From Larus michahellis (lineage: Eukaryota > Chordata > Aves > Charadriiformes > Laridae), in assembly GCF_964199755.1 (NCBI RefSeq), contig NC_133903.1:5659001-5723000 (forward strand): a stretch of DNA of 64,000 nt, written 5' to 3'. The number at the start of each line of letters is the position of its first letter. Positions within the stretch are counted from its first letter, which is position 1. The notes beneath the pieces are model-generated. The model ran no database searches, was not told where the DNA came from, and saw only the letters and a list, made by a program, of their open reading frames with translations. Below, in pieces: positions 13,201-24,990 of the stretch. Position numbers and translations under genes: made by a program.

Positions 13201-13741
13201 GCCCAGAAGGTGCATGAACCACCCCGGCTTGGTCCCATCCCCCCCCAAATCTCCAAGAAACACCACAACACAAATGCAAACCAGTGCACTGGGGACTTGG
13301 CCATGCCGCCAGCAAATCCCCCCCTCTGAACCCGCGCTGACGCCAGGAGAAGGGCGTCGGGGGAGGCCCAGCACCTGGGCCACGTCGCCGGAGATGCTAC
13401 AAGCCCTAGGGGCCGCCGGGGGGGTGCGGTTTGACCGTTTCCCGTGCTTCCACCCGCCCCGAGCCCAGCCCTCCCCTGGCCCGAGGTGACCTTGAGGGTT
13501 GTCACCGGAGGAAGGGGATTCCTCCAGCAGGTCCAGCCCCGCCGGGCCAGGGAAGTGTCCCCCTCCCTGAAGGTGGCTGGAGTGGCCCCGTTCAGCCCGG
13601 CGCTCCCTCACCTGCCGGTGGGGCGTAAGCCCGGCCCCCACCCGGCCCCACTGGGCCGCTCCCGACAGCGGCAGGAGGCGGTCGGGGGAGCCGGGCGGGC
13701 GGGGAGCGACCCCACAGCAGCCGGCGGCAGCCGCACCACAT
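7247..13741 (-). CDS. ATPAF2: ATPAF2 (ATP12 homologue): mitochondrial F1-ATPase assembly factor 2
   Basis: ATPAF2 is a mitochondrial matrix chaperone that binds the F1 alpha subunit and prevents its aggregation before F1 assembly. Eight coding exons in transcript order: 13741–13612, 11810–11766, 11411–11266, 10429–10332, 9929–9849, 9716–9604, 8129–8014 and 7384–7247. All have consensus junctions and total 867 nt, 288 residues plus stop (human 289). The N-terminus (MWCGCRRLLWGR) is Arg-rich and lacks acidic residues, as a mitochondrial presequence should. Conserved blocks include RKRFYQNVSI, GGFEINLDHRKLKTPQAKLF, TEWDSQKDTIK, DNPTQRNK, NEWDP, SHLASYNMWALQG and LLSRLEEEYQ. The tryptophan equivalent to human W94, reported mutated in complex V deficiency, is present at residue 93. 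Intron 1 (11811–13611) and the others hold no recognisable gene. It is divergent from GID4 across a shared promoter. Confidence 0.97.
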
Positions 13742-14158
13742 CACGATGAGAGACGAGGAGAAGCCACTACCACCACCCTCACCCTCCCGCCTCACCGCGG
13801 CTCCGCGGGCGCCGCCATGTTGCCGCGGCGGCAGCCAATCGGCGCCGCGAACGCGTTTTGCCCCCTCGCCCGCCCCGTCCCGTGCCGTCGCGGGGGGAGA
13901 GGGAAAAACTACACTTCCCAACAGACCCTGCGGCCGCGCCTGCTGGGAGGAAGCGCGTGCTCCGCGCCCGCGGCCAATCGGCGCCCGGCACCGCCCCTCC
14001 CGCAGCGCCCGCGAGGGCCAATGGGAGCGCGCGGAGGCGCTGCCGGGAGGCCCCTGAGCCAGGCGGCGGCGGCGGCCTCGGCGTGAGGGAGCGGAGCGGG
14101 CGGCACCCCTGGCCGCGCTCGGCCCCTGTCCACGCTGGCGCCCGGGGACCCTCCCGAG
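13742..14158. promoter_or_regulatory. Bidirectional CpG-island promoter of ATPAF2 and GID4
   Basis: The two start codons lie head-to-head 417 nt apart in a very GC- and CpG-rich stretch; the island extends to roughly 13.3–14.5 kb. Visible elements are CCAAT boxes at 13835–13839, 13974–13978 and 14018–14022, a YY1-like GCCGCCATGTT at 13811–13821, and ACTACACTTCCC at 13908–13919, one mismatch from the ZNF143/SBS-type ACTACAATTCCC motif frequent in divergent housekeeping promoters. No TATA box is seen. Transcription start sites cannot be fixed from sequence. Confidence 0.8.
13792..13818 (-). other. Possible uORF in ATPAF2 leader (8 codons)
   Basis: Reading the minus strand, an ATG inside the YY1-like element opens MAAPAEPR followed by TGA, ending 50 nt before the ATPAF2 start codon and out of frame with it. 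The TGA overlaps a perfect splice-donor-like CG|GTGAGG, so this could instead be an alternative first-exon end. Whether it lies within the transcript depends on the start site. Confidence 0.3.
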
Positions 14159-17100
14159 ATGCCGGTGCGGAGCGAGAGGTGCCGCGCGGGTGGAGCGGCG
14201 GGCTCGGCCTCTTCGCCGGCCTCCGGAGCGGCGGCCAGTAGCCTGGTGCCGCCGCCCCCCATCAACACGGCGCAGCCCGGCGTGGCCACCTCGCTGCTCT
14301 ACAGCGGCGCCAAGTTCCGCGGGCAGCAGCGCAGCAAGGGCAATGCCTACGAGGTGGAGGTCGTCATGCAGGTGAGGGGCCCGGCGGCGGCCGCCTCCCC
14401 CTCCCCGGGCCTTCGCTCTCCTCAGGCCGCGGTCGCCGGTCCCGCCCCGCCGGTCCCCTCAGGCCGCGATCGCCACCCTCTTGTCCCCTCCCGGCCCCTC
14501 TAAGGCCGCGGTCGTCCAGTCTCCCGTCCCCTCAGGCCCAGTTGCCTTTTCTCCTCCTCCAGTCCCCCGGCTGCTGCCGTTCTGCCCACCGCCATTCCTC
14601 TCAGGCTCCGCTTGCTGGCCCCCTTGGGCTCAGGTCGGTGTCAGCGCTCCCCCAGTTCCCTCAGAACCCAGAGCTCGTTGTGTGCCCCATCTCCTGAGCT
14701 CCAGCAAAGCCTGTGGCTAAGGTGGGGGAGACCCCTTTCCCTTAGTGCCAGCGTCCTTGTTCCCCTCGGTCCTAGTGAGGTGGGACCAGGGTAGCAGAGG
14801 CCTCGGGGAGACCCTTCCCCTCAGGCCAGGTCCTCCTGCCCCTGTTTCCTTCTCACTTGGTGGTGCTTTCCTGTGATTCACCTGGTTCCATCAAGCCTGG
14901 TAATGGTTGTGAGTCCTTAGGCATTGGAAGGATCTCTGTCCGCCCTTATGCTTTCCCCTCCTTTCAGGTCAGGGGAAAAGACCTTGTCCTATTGCCCTCA
15001 CGTGCCAGGAGAGACCCCTTTCCCTCAGGCCCATTGAGGCCCAGGACTGCCCCCTTCGCCTCAAACCCTGAGGAGGGCCCACCGAACTCAAGCCTTTACC
15101 CCACACGTTTTTGCCCCATTCCTATCAGGTCTCGTAAACTTCATAACACAGGATCCCTCCTCCACTCCCTTCATCCTCTGGGGTGGCCGTGCACCTCTGT
15201 GCCACAGGGTGGAAGGGTAAGAGCCCGGCTTAGAGTGTGTGTTGTCCTGGGAAGTCTCTATCAGTGGGACAGCCTGTATTTCAAGCCTGGCTGGAAATCA
15301 GCAGGTACCCAGGTCCCAGTCCCTGGCTGGACCTGGGACCCAGGGTACCCCATCCCTTGCGTGTTGGAGGCTCCCCCAGGCTGAGCAGGGAGCCTGGGGC
15401 GAAGTGAAGTTGTTTGTCTGTGGCAGGAATGCAGCCAGACAGCTGTAGTGCCCAGCTGTGCTGGGGAATCAGGACGCTGGCTTGTGTGGCTTTCCTATTC
15501 CTCCCTGTAGTCATTGTCACCCTGCGTGCTTTATTTTTAGTCCTAGGCATTGGCACAATCACTTTGGGCAGAGCTGGCGAGGTGTGGAGTCATTAGTACG
15601 CGGGCAAGCCAGACATCTGATGCACGCTTTCCTATAGAGCACCCTGCGAGTCACAGCTTTGTTCCCAGTTTGGTGGCACGGGGTCTGGGGGACTGTGGTT
15701 GAGCATGTAGCAAGCACAGTGATGAAGCCTGACGTGTGCTGGCATTGTGGAGCAGTGTCAGAGCCCCAGGGTCAGCAGGTAGGGTAGCATTTGAACCGGA
15801 CCGTCTGTTTTCACGTACAGTCCTCCCCTTGTCAACAACACAAACGTACCTGATATGATTTGCTGTGGTGGGGACATCCTATGGCTGATCAGCTTCACTG
15901 CACGTAGCCTTCTCGCAGGGGCTGGCTGTGTCTTTGTGCTAAAAATGCTGCTGTTTTGCGCGTGTCAGCTGAGAAGAGGTGGCTGCCTGCTCTCCCTGTG
16001 CTGAGCACAGAGAAACATTGCTTTTCTTTGATCACAGGTGGGGAAGATCCATCTTCTCACAGTTGATGTTTGCACTTCCCCAAATAACTAGCTTCTTGCT
16101 TTGAAAACGGATCTGGAGATGTCAGGGAAAAGCTTGGAAAATCCCCTGGCTTTAAAGGTGCTTGGAACAGGCGCCGCCCCCTGCCTAGCTTCTGCAGGGC
16201 AGAAGCCGCCAGATATAGCCCCGTAACTCAAAAGAAGTGTGGCACAAAAGCGTTAGATCAGGGAGAAAGGCCTCCTTTGAAACATACACGACATCATTTG
16301 GCTTCTGAGCAGGCTTTGCTGTTTGCCGTCCTGCCAGGCACTAGGCAGAGAGTATGGGTAGCCTGTTGGAGAGGTGTGGGTCAGGCCTGTTAAATAAGCA
16401 GATGATGAAGCTCAGGGCCATGCTTTCTTCCTCTAGCCTGAATTATCTCCAGTAAATAGATGTTTTTTACTCTTCACTTACCCTAAACCCACTTTGCTGG
16501 TAGTGGTTGACTGGGAAATGTGGGGGCTGGAAGTGTGGGTAATTCTGCCAGTGGTGCTCTCACTTGAAGAAAACTGTGAGTCTGCTTCCTTCTGGGTGGA
16601 GAGGGGAGGTTTGCTTCCCGTTGGAAACATCTGGGCAGAGGGTGCTGCCTCAGTGTGATGGAGCTGGAAGCACACAGGGTATTGTCAGGCCTGGAATGTG
16701 GGGGCTGTCAGAGGTGAGCTGGGCACCTGTAAATGATCTTTTTGAGTGGTTCCCAGCCAGGGGGAAGGGCTGCCAATGTGAGCGTTGGGCAGTAAGATGG
16801 ACAGTCTGTACCAGATGAAACTGAAATTAGCCTTGGAGGGGTTAGAAACTGCTTTGGATCAATTGGGTGCCTTCATGCATACGCTTATGGTTGGACTTTG
16901 TACTCTTTTCTAGCATGTGGATATGGAAAACTCCTATCTCTGTGGATACTTGAAGATTAAAGGCCTTACAGAGGTGAGTGTTAACTGCAAAACAAGAAAA
17001 GGTGCTGTGTAAAGGGTTTTCTTTTTCCTGGTGGAGAAACTACCATGAGAAACAGCAAGCAGAGAGATTGAGCATACAGTAAGTTTGACCATGAAGTAGT

Positions 17101-20100
17101 TTCATAGCTTCAGTCTGTTGTTCTTGGCGTGTCAAGCAAATATGACGCCTTGATGAGAGTCCTGAATGAGGGCAGTTTATCTGGCATCCCTTAAGGTCTG
17201 AGCAGAAATGAATCTGACCTTGCCGTGAGCTTTAGGCACTCTTACCAGTGGTAGTGTGTTGCTGAAAGACAATAAACCGGGACCCGAACAGTCGGATCTT
17301 TACACGCTTCCTTCCCTGTCCATCCTTTATGATGTGCTTATGGTGTCAGACAGTCGGTGAGAACTGTCTCCCAGGGGTGATGCTTCTTTCAGCTGTGGTG
17401 CACCATGCGTCTGTCATTACACAGGAGTGCTTGGAGAAGCTTACTTGTCCCAGTTGAGGCTCCTGTTCCGTGCCTGCATTCTCCTAATTCGGTGCCAATG
17501 CAAAGCTGAAGAGGAGCACCTTCTCCCCTGGTGGGGTGGCTTAATCTAGCCCTTGGGCTTTATACCAGTCATGCAGCAACCGCCAGGTGTCTGCTGGGGA
17601 ATGGTGCTGGCTGTAAACGGTCGCTTGTGATTGTCCAGTTGTGAGCTTCCCTGCAGTCCAACTCTGACAGGGCTCCTTTTGGTTTCACGAACTGAACAGA
17701 GGGGTAAAGAGAGGTTAGAATAAGAGTGAGGAGGCTGTGCGTGCATACGAGTCAGGCTTTAGGAGGTGTGGAGCGGGACGAGTTTGCGTGCTGCTTGGAG
17801 GATGGGAGCACCGACCTTGGATTGCTTGGAGCTCGTGCTGCAAGATGCTGCTTTTTGCTGAGCATGTGCACTTCTGTCTGCATTTGAGTTTTTGTCTGTG
17901 GTGACAAATCTGACCTCTCATTCGTCTCTTTTTTTTTTTTTTTTTTTTTTTTCTCCTAGGAGTACCCAACCCTCACCACTTTCTTTGAAGGGGAAATAAT
18001 CAGTAAAAAGCACCCTTTCTTAACACGCAAATGGGATGCTGATGAAGACGTGGATCGTAAACACTGGGTAAATAAATCAAGAGGGTGGATGCAGTCCTGG
18101 CTGAGCAGCTGGTTTGGAGATGAGGTGCAGAGGGTGTCTGTGCAAAAGCTGTCAGAAGGGCCTGGAAAGCTCTCCTTTTTGTGTGTCTCCCTCCTTTCCC
18201 CCCCACTGGGATCTTTGGAACTAGAGGTCCCTTCAGCAGGCTGTGATCCAGGAGAAGGTGTCTTGCTTTCCGCTTGCTGGTTCTTGGGATGGAAGGGAGC
18301 AGGAGGAATCCCCATCTCTTGCACCCATGGGAGAACACAGTCCTTGTTTTGAAGGCTTATCGCAAAATGGAGGGGAGAGGTGCCGCTCTGGCACAGGCAG
18401 GGCAGTTGGTACCTGTGTCTCAGTCAGGCGACCGGCCACCTCAGCCCTGTGCTCGGGGTAGGGTGTATCTGCCCTGTGCTCTGGATCAGGGCCACAGCAG
18501 CCAGCCAATTGCCTCGCCACCTTGACCTTTGCTGTTTGCCAGACACGGATGTTTATTATGTTTGTGTCAAATATCTTCCTCTGGAAGTGTAGGAGCTTCT
18601 CCAGCTGGCTTGTGGTTGTCTGGGAATCCTCTGTGTTGCCCTGTGCTTGTCCTGGGGTGTGTGTTAAGCACTGCTCCGAGGGAAGAGCAGACCCTTTGGG
18701 GAGGAGATCCTGTTCCGTAGCAGTTTTTCTCTCCTAAATAGCAGCTGGCACTAGTGAGCTCTACTCCTGAAATAAGCATCCTGGTTTTTTCTTTTCTTTT
18801 TTGTTTCAGGGGAAGTTCCAGGCTTTTTACCAGTATGCAAAAACATTTAACTCCGATGACTTTGATTATGAGGATCTGAAAAATGGGGACTATGTCTTCA
18901 TGAGATGGAAGGTAAACTCTGCGTGTCTCTTTCTCTGATGAGCTGCTTACAAGCGACTGACAGAGGCTTGTGATGCTTGAAAGCTTTTTCAGCTATGCTG
19001 GTTTAATGAAAGATCTGACCATACCAACCTTGTAACGCACCATACTTGCAAATTCCAGTGTGACTCCTGTCTAGCCAGCTAATTACGTCCTTAAGTGCTG
19101 CAATCGTGGCTAAAAACACAACAGGAAAATCTTGCTTGGTGATGCTCCAGAGGATGAGAGAAATGGTGTCTCTGGTCCCTGTGTGGGGCCTGTGTGTTTG
19201 ATGCAGACTGGCCAGTCTGCACCTCTCTGCTCTTCAGCTGGATCAGTTCCTCCTCTTTACACAAGCTTTGTGCAACTGTGATGGGAGGAAATCATGGAAT
19301 CACAGAAAGGTTTGGGTTAGAAGGACCTTTAAAGATCATCTAGTACGGAGCTCCTCCCCTGCCGTGAGCAGGGACATCTTCCAATTGCATAAAGTCCCGA
19401 CGAACCTGACCTTGAACACTTCCAGGGATGGGGCCTCCACAGCTTCCCTGGGAACCTGTTCCAGTGTCTCACCACCTTCACAGTAAAGAATTTCTTCCTA
19501 AAAGGCACTAGTCCTTGTCCTGTCATTACAGGCCCTGGTAAAAAGTCTCCCTCTCTTCTTGTAAGCCCTCTATAAGTACTGAAAGGCTGCAATAAGGTCT
19601 TCTCCAAGCCTCCTCTTCATCATCTGGCAGCTCTGATTCCCGATTTGCAACTGGCTTCTGGTTTGCAGTGGGCAGGTGTTGAACTGAAACTGGTCTCATG
19701 CACTCTTTAAAACTGATTCTGTTCTCAGTTGTCCGCTTCCCTGTAAGATGCCCACAGTGGCAGGTGGTGAAAGAACATACTGGTCTCTGTGATCTGGGCT
19801 GCTGCAAGTGCAGGAAATGCTCAGCCAGAAATGCCTTCATATTAATGGGTGCCAGTGTTCAGTTTGGGAGGGCAGATTGGGGTGGGGGGGCAGTATTTGA
19901 CCGGCATTTTAAAATACGGCCTGTGTTTTCTGTGCAGGAACAGTTCCTAGTCCCAGATCACACTATCAAAGACATCAGCGGTGCTTCCTTTGCTGGTTTC
20001 TATTACATCTGCTTCCAGAAGTCAGCAGCATCTATAGAGGGCTATTACTACCATAGGAGTTCAGAATGGTAAGGAAGCTTCCTTCCTCCTGCGGACTGAA

Positions 20101-21276
20101 GGGTGGCTCCTCAAACCAAGCAGTGACTCCTCTTCTGCTTGTCTGAAGCCTTGGGAGTGTCCAGACGGTGCTCCTCTGGGCTGGGGAGGAGGTTCAGCGT
20201 GGCAGCTGGACCTCGGGGCAGAAAGGAGGGCGTGTGTGCCACACTTGGCCAGCGCCAGGCTAGCATAGCCCATTTGTGTAGTATAAAGTGCTGCCTTTTT
20301 TGCACAGCTAGGGATAATCGGGCTGGCAATGTGGCACAGGGGAGCTAGGAGGTCTGGAGATATGCTGTGGCCCGGTGAAGCAATGGTCTGGTATGTTGGG
20401 AGGCAAACATCACCTGTGGTTCACTAAAAGCATCTCTCCAGAAGCCTGGTCTCCAGTCCAAGTGTTCTCAGGACTTGTCGGGCCCTCAGTTTGTGATTTG
20501 ATCAGTGATTCAAACTTTGAGCTTCTCCATACCTTGGCCCTTCAGAGGATGTCGGAGGGGCCTTCGAGAAGGAGCTCAGTGCTTTCTCCTGTACAACAGC
20601 TTGGCTGTTGCTGCCTTCACGCAGAAATCTTGTTAGGCTAGTGCTTTGTAGTCCACAGTCCTTGGGGTGTTGCTGTAAGACAGGGAACAGTCAAAGTTAA
20701 TTGGTTGGTTTCTTGTTAAAGCCATGTGATAACTAGCTATGGAGAACCCTTTTCTCTCTGACAGCCTTGGATATTTGTCACACGCAGCAAGTGAATCTGT
20801 AGGGTGGCTGGAAGCTCTCACGGGGAGGCAAGGTACCTGGGAGGCTTTCAGACGAATCCCCTCGAGCTAAGCTTTGAAAGACCTGAGTGTAATTTGCAGT
20901 TGTAGCAAACACCATTTGAACATGAAAGTTGTTGAACTTCAAAAGGTGTCCAAAAACCACAGTCAGCCCACCTCGAACGCAGCCTGGCTGCAGGTAGCTC
21001 AAAGGCACGAGAATGGAAGTGAGGAACAATGCCAAGTCCTGACGGGATTTTGGCACTGCTGGTAAGTGGGTGTTGGGGATGCCTTGAATGCCTCTGAGAC
21101 CGTAAAGGGGCAGAGAAGAGCCAGGCACCAGGAGCCAAGCAGGAGCTGTTAGCACCAGGGGAGTTCTGTTGCTCTATGTAATCCTCTCGTCTGTCTTTTC
21201 CCTCTCTCTCAGGTATCAGTCATTGAATTTAACTCACGTTCCTGAGCACAGCGCTCCTATCTACGAATTCCGATGA
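14159..21276 (+). CDS. GID4: GID4: Pro/N-degron receptor of the CTLH (GID) ubiquitin ligase
   Basis: GID4 is the substrate receptor that binds N-terminal proline degrons and docks them on the multisubunit CTLH E3 ligase. Six exons: 14159–14371, 16914–16973, 17960–18067, 18810–18911, 19938–20068 and 21213–21276 give 225 residues. After a Ser/Ala-rich start, the body is nearly identical to human: [98 protein letters not shown]. Degron-pocket residues known from human GID4 (Q132, E237, S253, Y258, Y273, Q282) are present at Q57, E162, S178, Y183, Y198 and Q207. Human annotation carries about 75 extra N-terminal residues, but here the same frame has a stop at 14084–14086, so the start at MPVR is favoured. 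Intron 1 (14372–16913) holds nothing I can name. Confidence 0.97.
17929..17952 (+). repeat. 24-base T run in the polypyrimidine tract of GID4 exon 3
   Basis: An uninterrupted run of 24 T bases ends 7 nt before the exon-3 acceptor AG (17958–17959). It serves as the pyrimidine tract, and as a homopolymer it is likely to vary in length and be error-prone in assemblies. Confidence 0.85.
19289..19640 (-). mobile_element. CR1 LINE 3'-end fragment (inverted)
   Basis: Within GID4 intron 4 the plus strand reads as the complement of a CR1 tail. Hallmarks in order are AATCACAGAAAGGTTTGGG, the AAAGATCATCTAG block, CTTGAACACTTCCAGGGATG, the CCACAGCTTCC block, TTCCAGTGTCTCACCACC, CAGTAAAGAATTTCTTCCTA, TTGTCCTGTCATTACA and AAGGTCTTCTCC. 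CR1 is the dominant LINE of birds and other sauropsids, and copies are usually 5'-truncated as here. The copy has many substitutions and small gaps against the consensus I remember, suggesting it is old and inactive. No reverse-transcriptase coding part is present. Confidence 0.92.
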
Positions 21277-24000
21277 CAGCTGTCCAGAACTGATACTGCA
21301 CGGAAGCAAACCGGGCAGGAGAGCATGGCCTGCCAGGAGAACTCTGTCCCTGTCGGAGCACGGGAATGCACGCTTCTCTCCTGCCCCTCGGACTCGCGAG
21401 AGAGAGCCTGAATGTTAACTCACCCAGCCCAAGGAGCGTGGCTGCTGGAGCTTGATTCTCCCTCCCGTCGAGTGGCGATTTGATCTTTAATCTGGTTTTA
21501 AGCTACCTTTAAATGCACTTTCTTATTGCACAGCTAGTTTTCTCTGTCACTGAAGTTCCTCCCGGCTCTCTGGAAGCTGTTTCTCAGTAGCTGGAATCAG
21601 TTGGTCTGTCCTCTGAGTAATAAGAAAATATAAGCTCAGTGCTTATATTTTCATTGTTACAGCCTGATATAGGTTGAGATCGCCGGGACTCAGGTTTGTT
21701 GCCCAGATTGCCAGCTCTGATGCTTCCAGAGCCGGGTCCTGTGTGTGAGGCTCTGCTTGGCAGAGAGCTGCTCAGCTGCAGAATCTGTTGGGGAAGTGTT
21801 AGCTGAGACAGATAAGGCTTGAATGAGTCTTTGCTTCGCGCTGGCTAACGAGGTTAGCCGGAGCTGCAGATCTTTCAGGAATGCCAGTCCTTTGGAGCTG
21901 GGAGCTATTCCGGTGTCTGGATATGCCACTGGGAATTAATTTAATGTACGGACTTCCAGGCTCTCAGTAAAGTGGATCTGAACTCTGCTTATAGGTGTAT
22001 ATTTGCTCTTTACTTAAGTTAAGGGTAAAAAAGAAAAAAAAAAAAAGACTTTTATTTAAAAAAAAATATTTTTATGGTTCCTTTTTCCAAGGACCCTATG
22101 GCAAATGCACAAGTACTCGATTACATTTTACCGTTTTCACATTGAAAACCAGGAATGTTTGCGTTAGTTTTTATATACGTGTATGTAATCAGCTAGCCGC
22201 TTTGGGAAAGTAATCGGAGTGCAAGTGTTGAGCAGCGTCTCAGGAACAGCTCTGGGATTGTTCAGCATTTGTACTCACTCTTCATGCTTCACCAACACCA
22301 CTGCTTGATACCTTTTTACAAGGCAAAAAAAAAAAGGAAAAAAAAAAAAAAAAGAACAAAAAACCCCCAGTAACTCTCCTCTGACTTTGAAATGTTTCAA
22401 GTGATATAACTTAAGGCTTTTGTGCCAAAGTGTGTGTGTATGCGCGTGTGGTTTGTTATTTTTGTTTGGTTTTTTTTTTTAAAGACATTTTAAAAGTTGG
22501 CCTCGGTTGTATATTTAATGTGACAGTCCCACCTGTGGGGCTTTTTGGAGAGTTTAGTTTGCGTTTTTCTGGCTGTTTTTAAAAACAACCCCCTTCAAGC
22601 AGGCTTGTGTCACGCCCTGACCGGACGGGCGTTGAGAACGGGTTTGAGAGGAAAGCAAAGCCCCCCGTGTGCCCAGCGCCAAGTTGCTTTGGGTTTTCTT
22701 CTTTTTAACTAACTTTCTTCCTTTCGGCAGCATGTCTGTCTGGTTTATTGCAGCAGCTGAATTGCTAGTTTAAGCCTTAAGGAGAAAAGTATTCAGGTCT
22801 CAGTGAGCCCATTTCCTATATTCCAAGTCAGGATCTCGTGTGATCGGAGAAGCGGCCAGGCTGGTCTCGGGAGATGATGTGGGAAGCACCCGCCTTGTGT
22901 GTGCTGTTTGCCGCAGATGAATCCTTTTCCCCAACACAAATGGAGAGAGACCTGCTTAGGAGAGAAGGGGGGAGACCTGGCAGGATTCCTGCCCCCATGA
23001 TGGAGGCAGCGTGTGCCGTTGTCTTGGCTGTTGCAGGTAGATTTGTAGAGCAGTGCGAAGGCAAGAGGGAGAGCGCTTCGAGGTGCAGAGGGAGAGCGGC
23101 TGCGAGGAGAGCAGTCGGGAAGCGGATTCCCACTTTCATTCTGCTCCTCTTGGAGCCACTCGTCCCCTTTGGCAGTGGGGAGAGGGGTTTCCTCGCAGGC
23201 GGTGCTGCAAGACGTCCTGGTTTTAGAGGCGAAAGCCAGCGGTGCTGCTCGGCTGTGACCAAGCGTGGGGGTGAAGCCTCCTCCCAGGTGCTGTGTGGGT
23301 GCAGGGACCCAGCTCCAGCGGCAATTTGCAGCCCTCCAGAGCTGTCTGTGCAATATTGGCGGCGGCACCGGTCTCCCTGCACTCCCCAGGGCTGACACTT
23401 TGGGTTTCTGACGTGTTTCAGTTGAATTAACACTGCAGTCGTTGGCAGAAGCTGGATTAGGAAGGGTCCTGGGGTTGTTTAATACGTATAACTACCCCAA
23501 AACCTTTAAAGTTTTTCTCTGAGACTTGATATGTTGTGAGAAGGGTGGGGAAGGAGCATCCTGCTCTCTGCCTGTCTCCTTCCCACCTGGATTTCAGACC
23601 ATTTCGGCTGAAATCCAAAACGGCCGGGGTGATGCCGGCCCATGGGATGCGGGTGGTGGGCGCAGAGCAGGTCGTGGAGCCAAGAGGTTTGTTGGTGTTG
23701 AGAGCTTCCCTCCTCGAAAGCCTTCATTTTGATTTTATTTTTCTTTGACTCGTTTGATGAGCGAAGGAGAGATGTTACGTATGTCGTGGTGGGGTGGAGA
23801 GAACTGGCTGGGGGTGGATCTTTGGGGTGCGGAGGTAAGAAATGGGGTATTTGGTCTCTGAAAGGGTTGCAATGTCTGTTTTTAACCACGCTGGCTGCAG
23901 AAGTGGTGTACTTGCGGGTGAAGGAGGGAGCAGGGGATAAGGAGGTGTTTTGCGGAGCGATTAACGTCCAAATTAAACATGAAATTGTATTTAAGGCACC
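21277..24000 (+). other. GID4: Presumed GID4 3' UTR
   Basis: After the GID4 stop there are 2.7 kb before the DRG2 CpG island without any recognisable exon. The first 1.3 kb is AT-rich with A-rich runs (about 22026–22047 and 22326–22353) and a TG-rich patch near 22431–22450, typical of a long vertebrate 3' UTR. An ATTAAA at 23972–23977 could be the distal poly(A) signal. Where the transcript really ends is not determinable here. Confidence 0.5.
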
Positions 24001-24239
24001 TGTGTCCATGCGTGGTTATTGACCAAAGTGTTCTCCGTTCCGGGGAAGAGCTGGGCTGCCTCTCCCCCCTCGAGGGTTTCTCCAGGAGCCCAACAAGCTG
24101 CTGATTGCCTTAAATGCAGGATCTGGCCTTAATTAGAGGAGCCGGAGGGGGCAAGGCCTGGTGGGGGGGGAACTCCCTGTGACACCAGCCAGGTTCCTCA
24201 GCCTTTTCCCTGTAAGTGGCTCCCGTTACCCCCCTCCTA

Positions 24240-24990
24240 AGCCGCATTTCCCGCGCAGCCCGTGACGCCCAGCTGGGGACCCCTACCCGTGGGCTCCCCG
24301 GGCAGCCCGGAACACCCTCCCGGGGACACCCACGGGCCCGTGGTCGTCCACCCGAGGGTCGGGGAGGGGCGGAACGCCGGTGGCGGGCGGCGGGAGGCGG
24401 CCGGAGCGGCGCGGCGGGTGCGCGGCACCGGAGCCGTGAGGGGGACGGACGGAGGGACCCGGCGGCGCTTCCGGCGTGAGGCGTGCGGGGCCTGGGGAGC
24501 GGGCCCGGCCGGCCCCCGCCATGGGTATCCTGGAGAAGATCTCCGAGATCGAGAAGGAGATCGCCCGCACGCAGAAGAACAAAGGTCCGGGGCTGAGGGG
24601 GCGGTCGGGGGCTGAGGTAGCTGGGGGTACCGGGCGGGGCAGGGCCCCTGTTGGTGGGGACGGGAACGGGGAGTGACCGGGGATGTGAGGGGCTCTGGCG
24701 GGGCTGGGAGGGTGAGGTGACGGTGTGGGCTGTGTGGGTGCGGGGCGCTGGATGGGGGTGGGTGAGGGGGAGCCTGCAGGCTGGGGTGGGGTGTAGAGGG
24801 GTGCGGGGGTCGGTGCCGGTGGGAAGGCCGGGGCCGCAGGCCTGGAGGAGGCGAGGTCCGGAGCCCTGGCGGTGTCCCGGAGCCCCGGCAGCGCCCCGGT
24901 TCTCCTGGGAGCTGGGCCCCCGGTGCTGCCGGCGGGGGTGGGGGGCCGGGGCCGTCCACTGTGGGGTCCCCCAGACGGGGTTTGAACGTC
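24240..24990 (+). promoter_or_regulatory. DRG2: CpG-island promoter of DRG2
   Basis: A sharply GC- and CpG-dense stretch surrounds DRG2 exon 1. Upstream of the start codon it carries an ETS/GABP-like GCGCTTCCGG at 24466–24474 and no TATA box, consistent with a housekeeping promoter. Long open frames on both strands here reflect base composition. Confidence 0.75.

Noticed and set aside
22793-23433. Two 201-codon minus-strand frames in the GID4 3' region
   Set aside because: Overlapping frames of unremarkable sequence with no homology I know, most likely chance.
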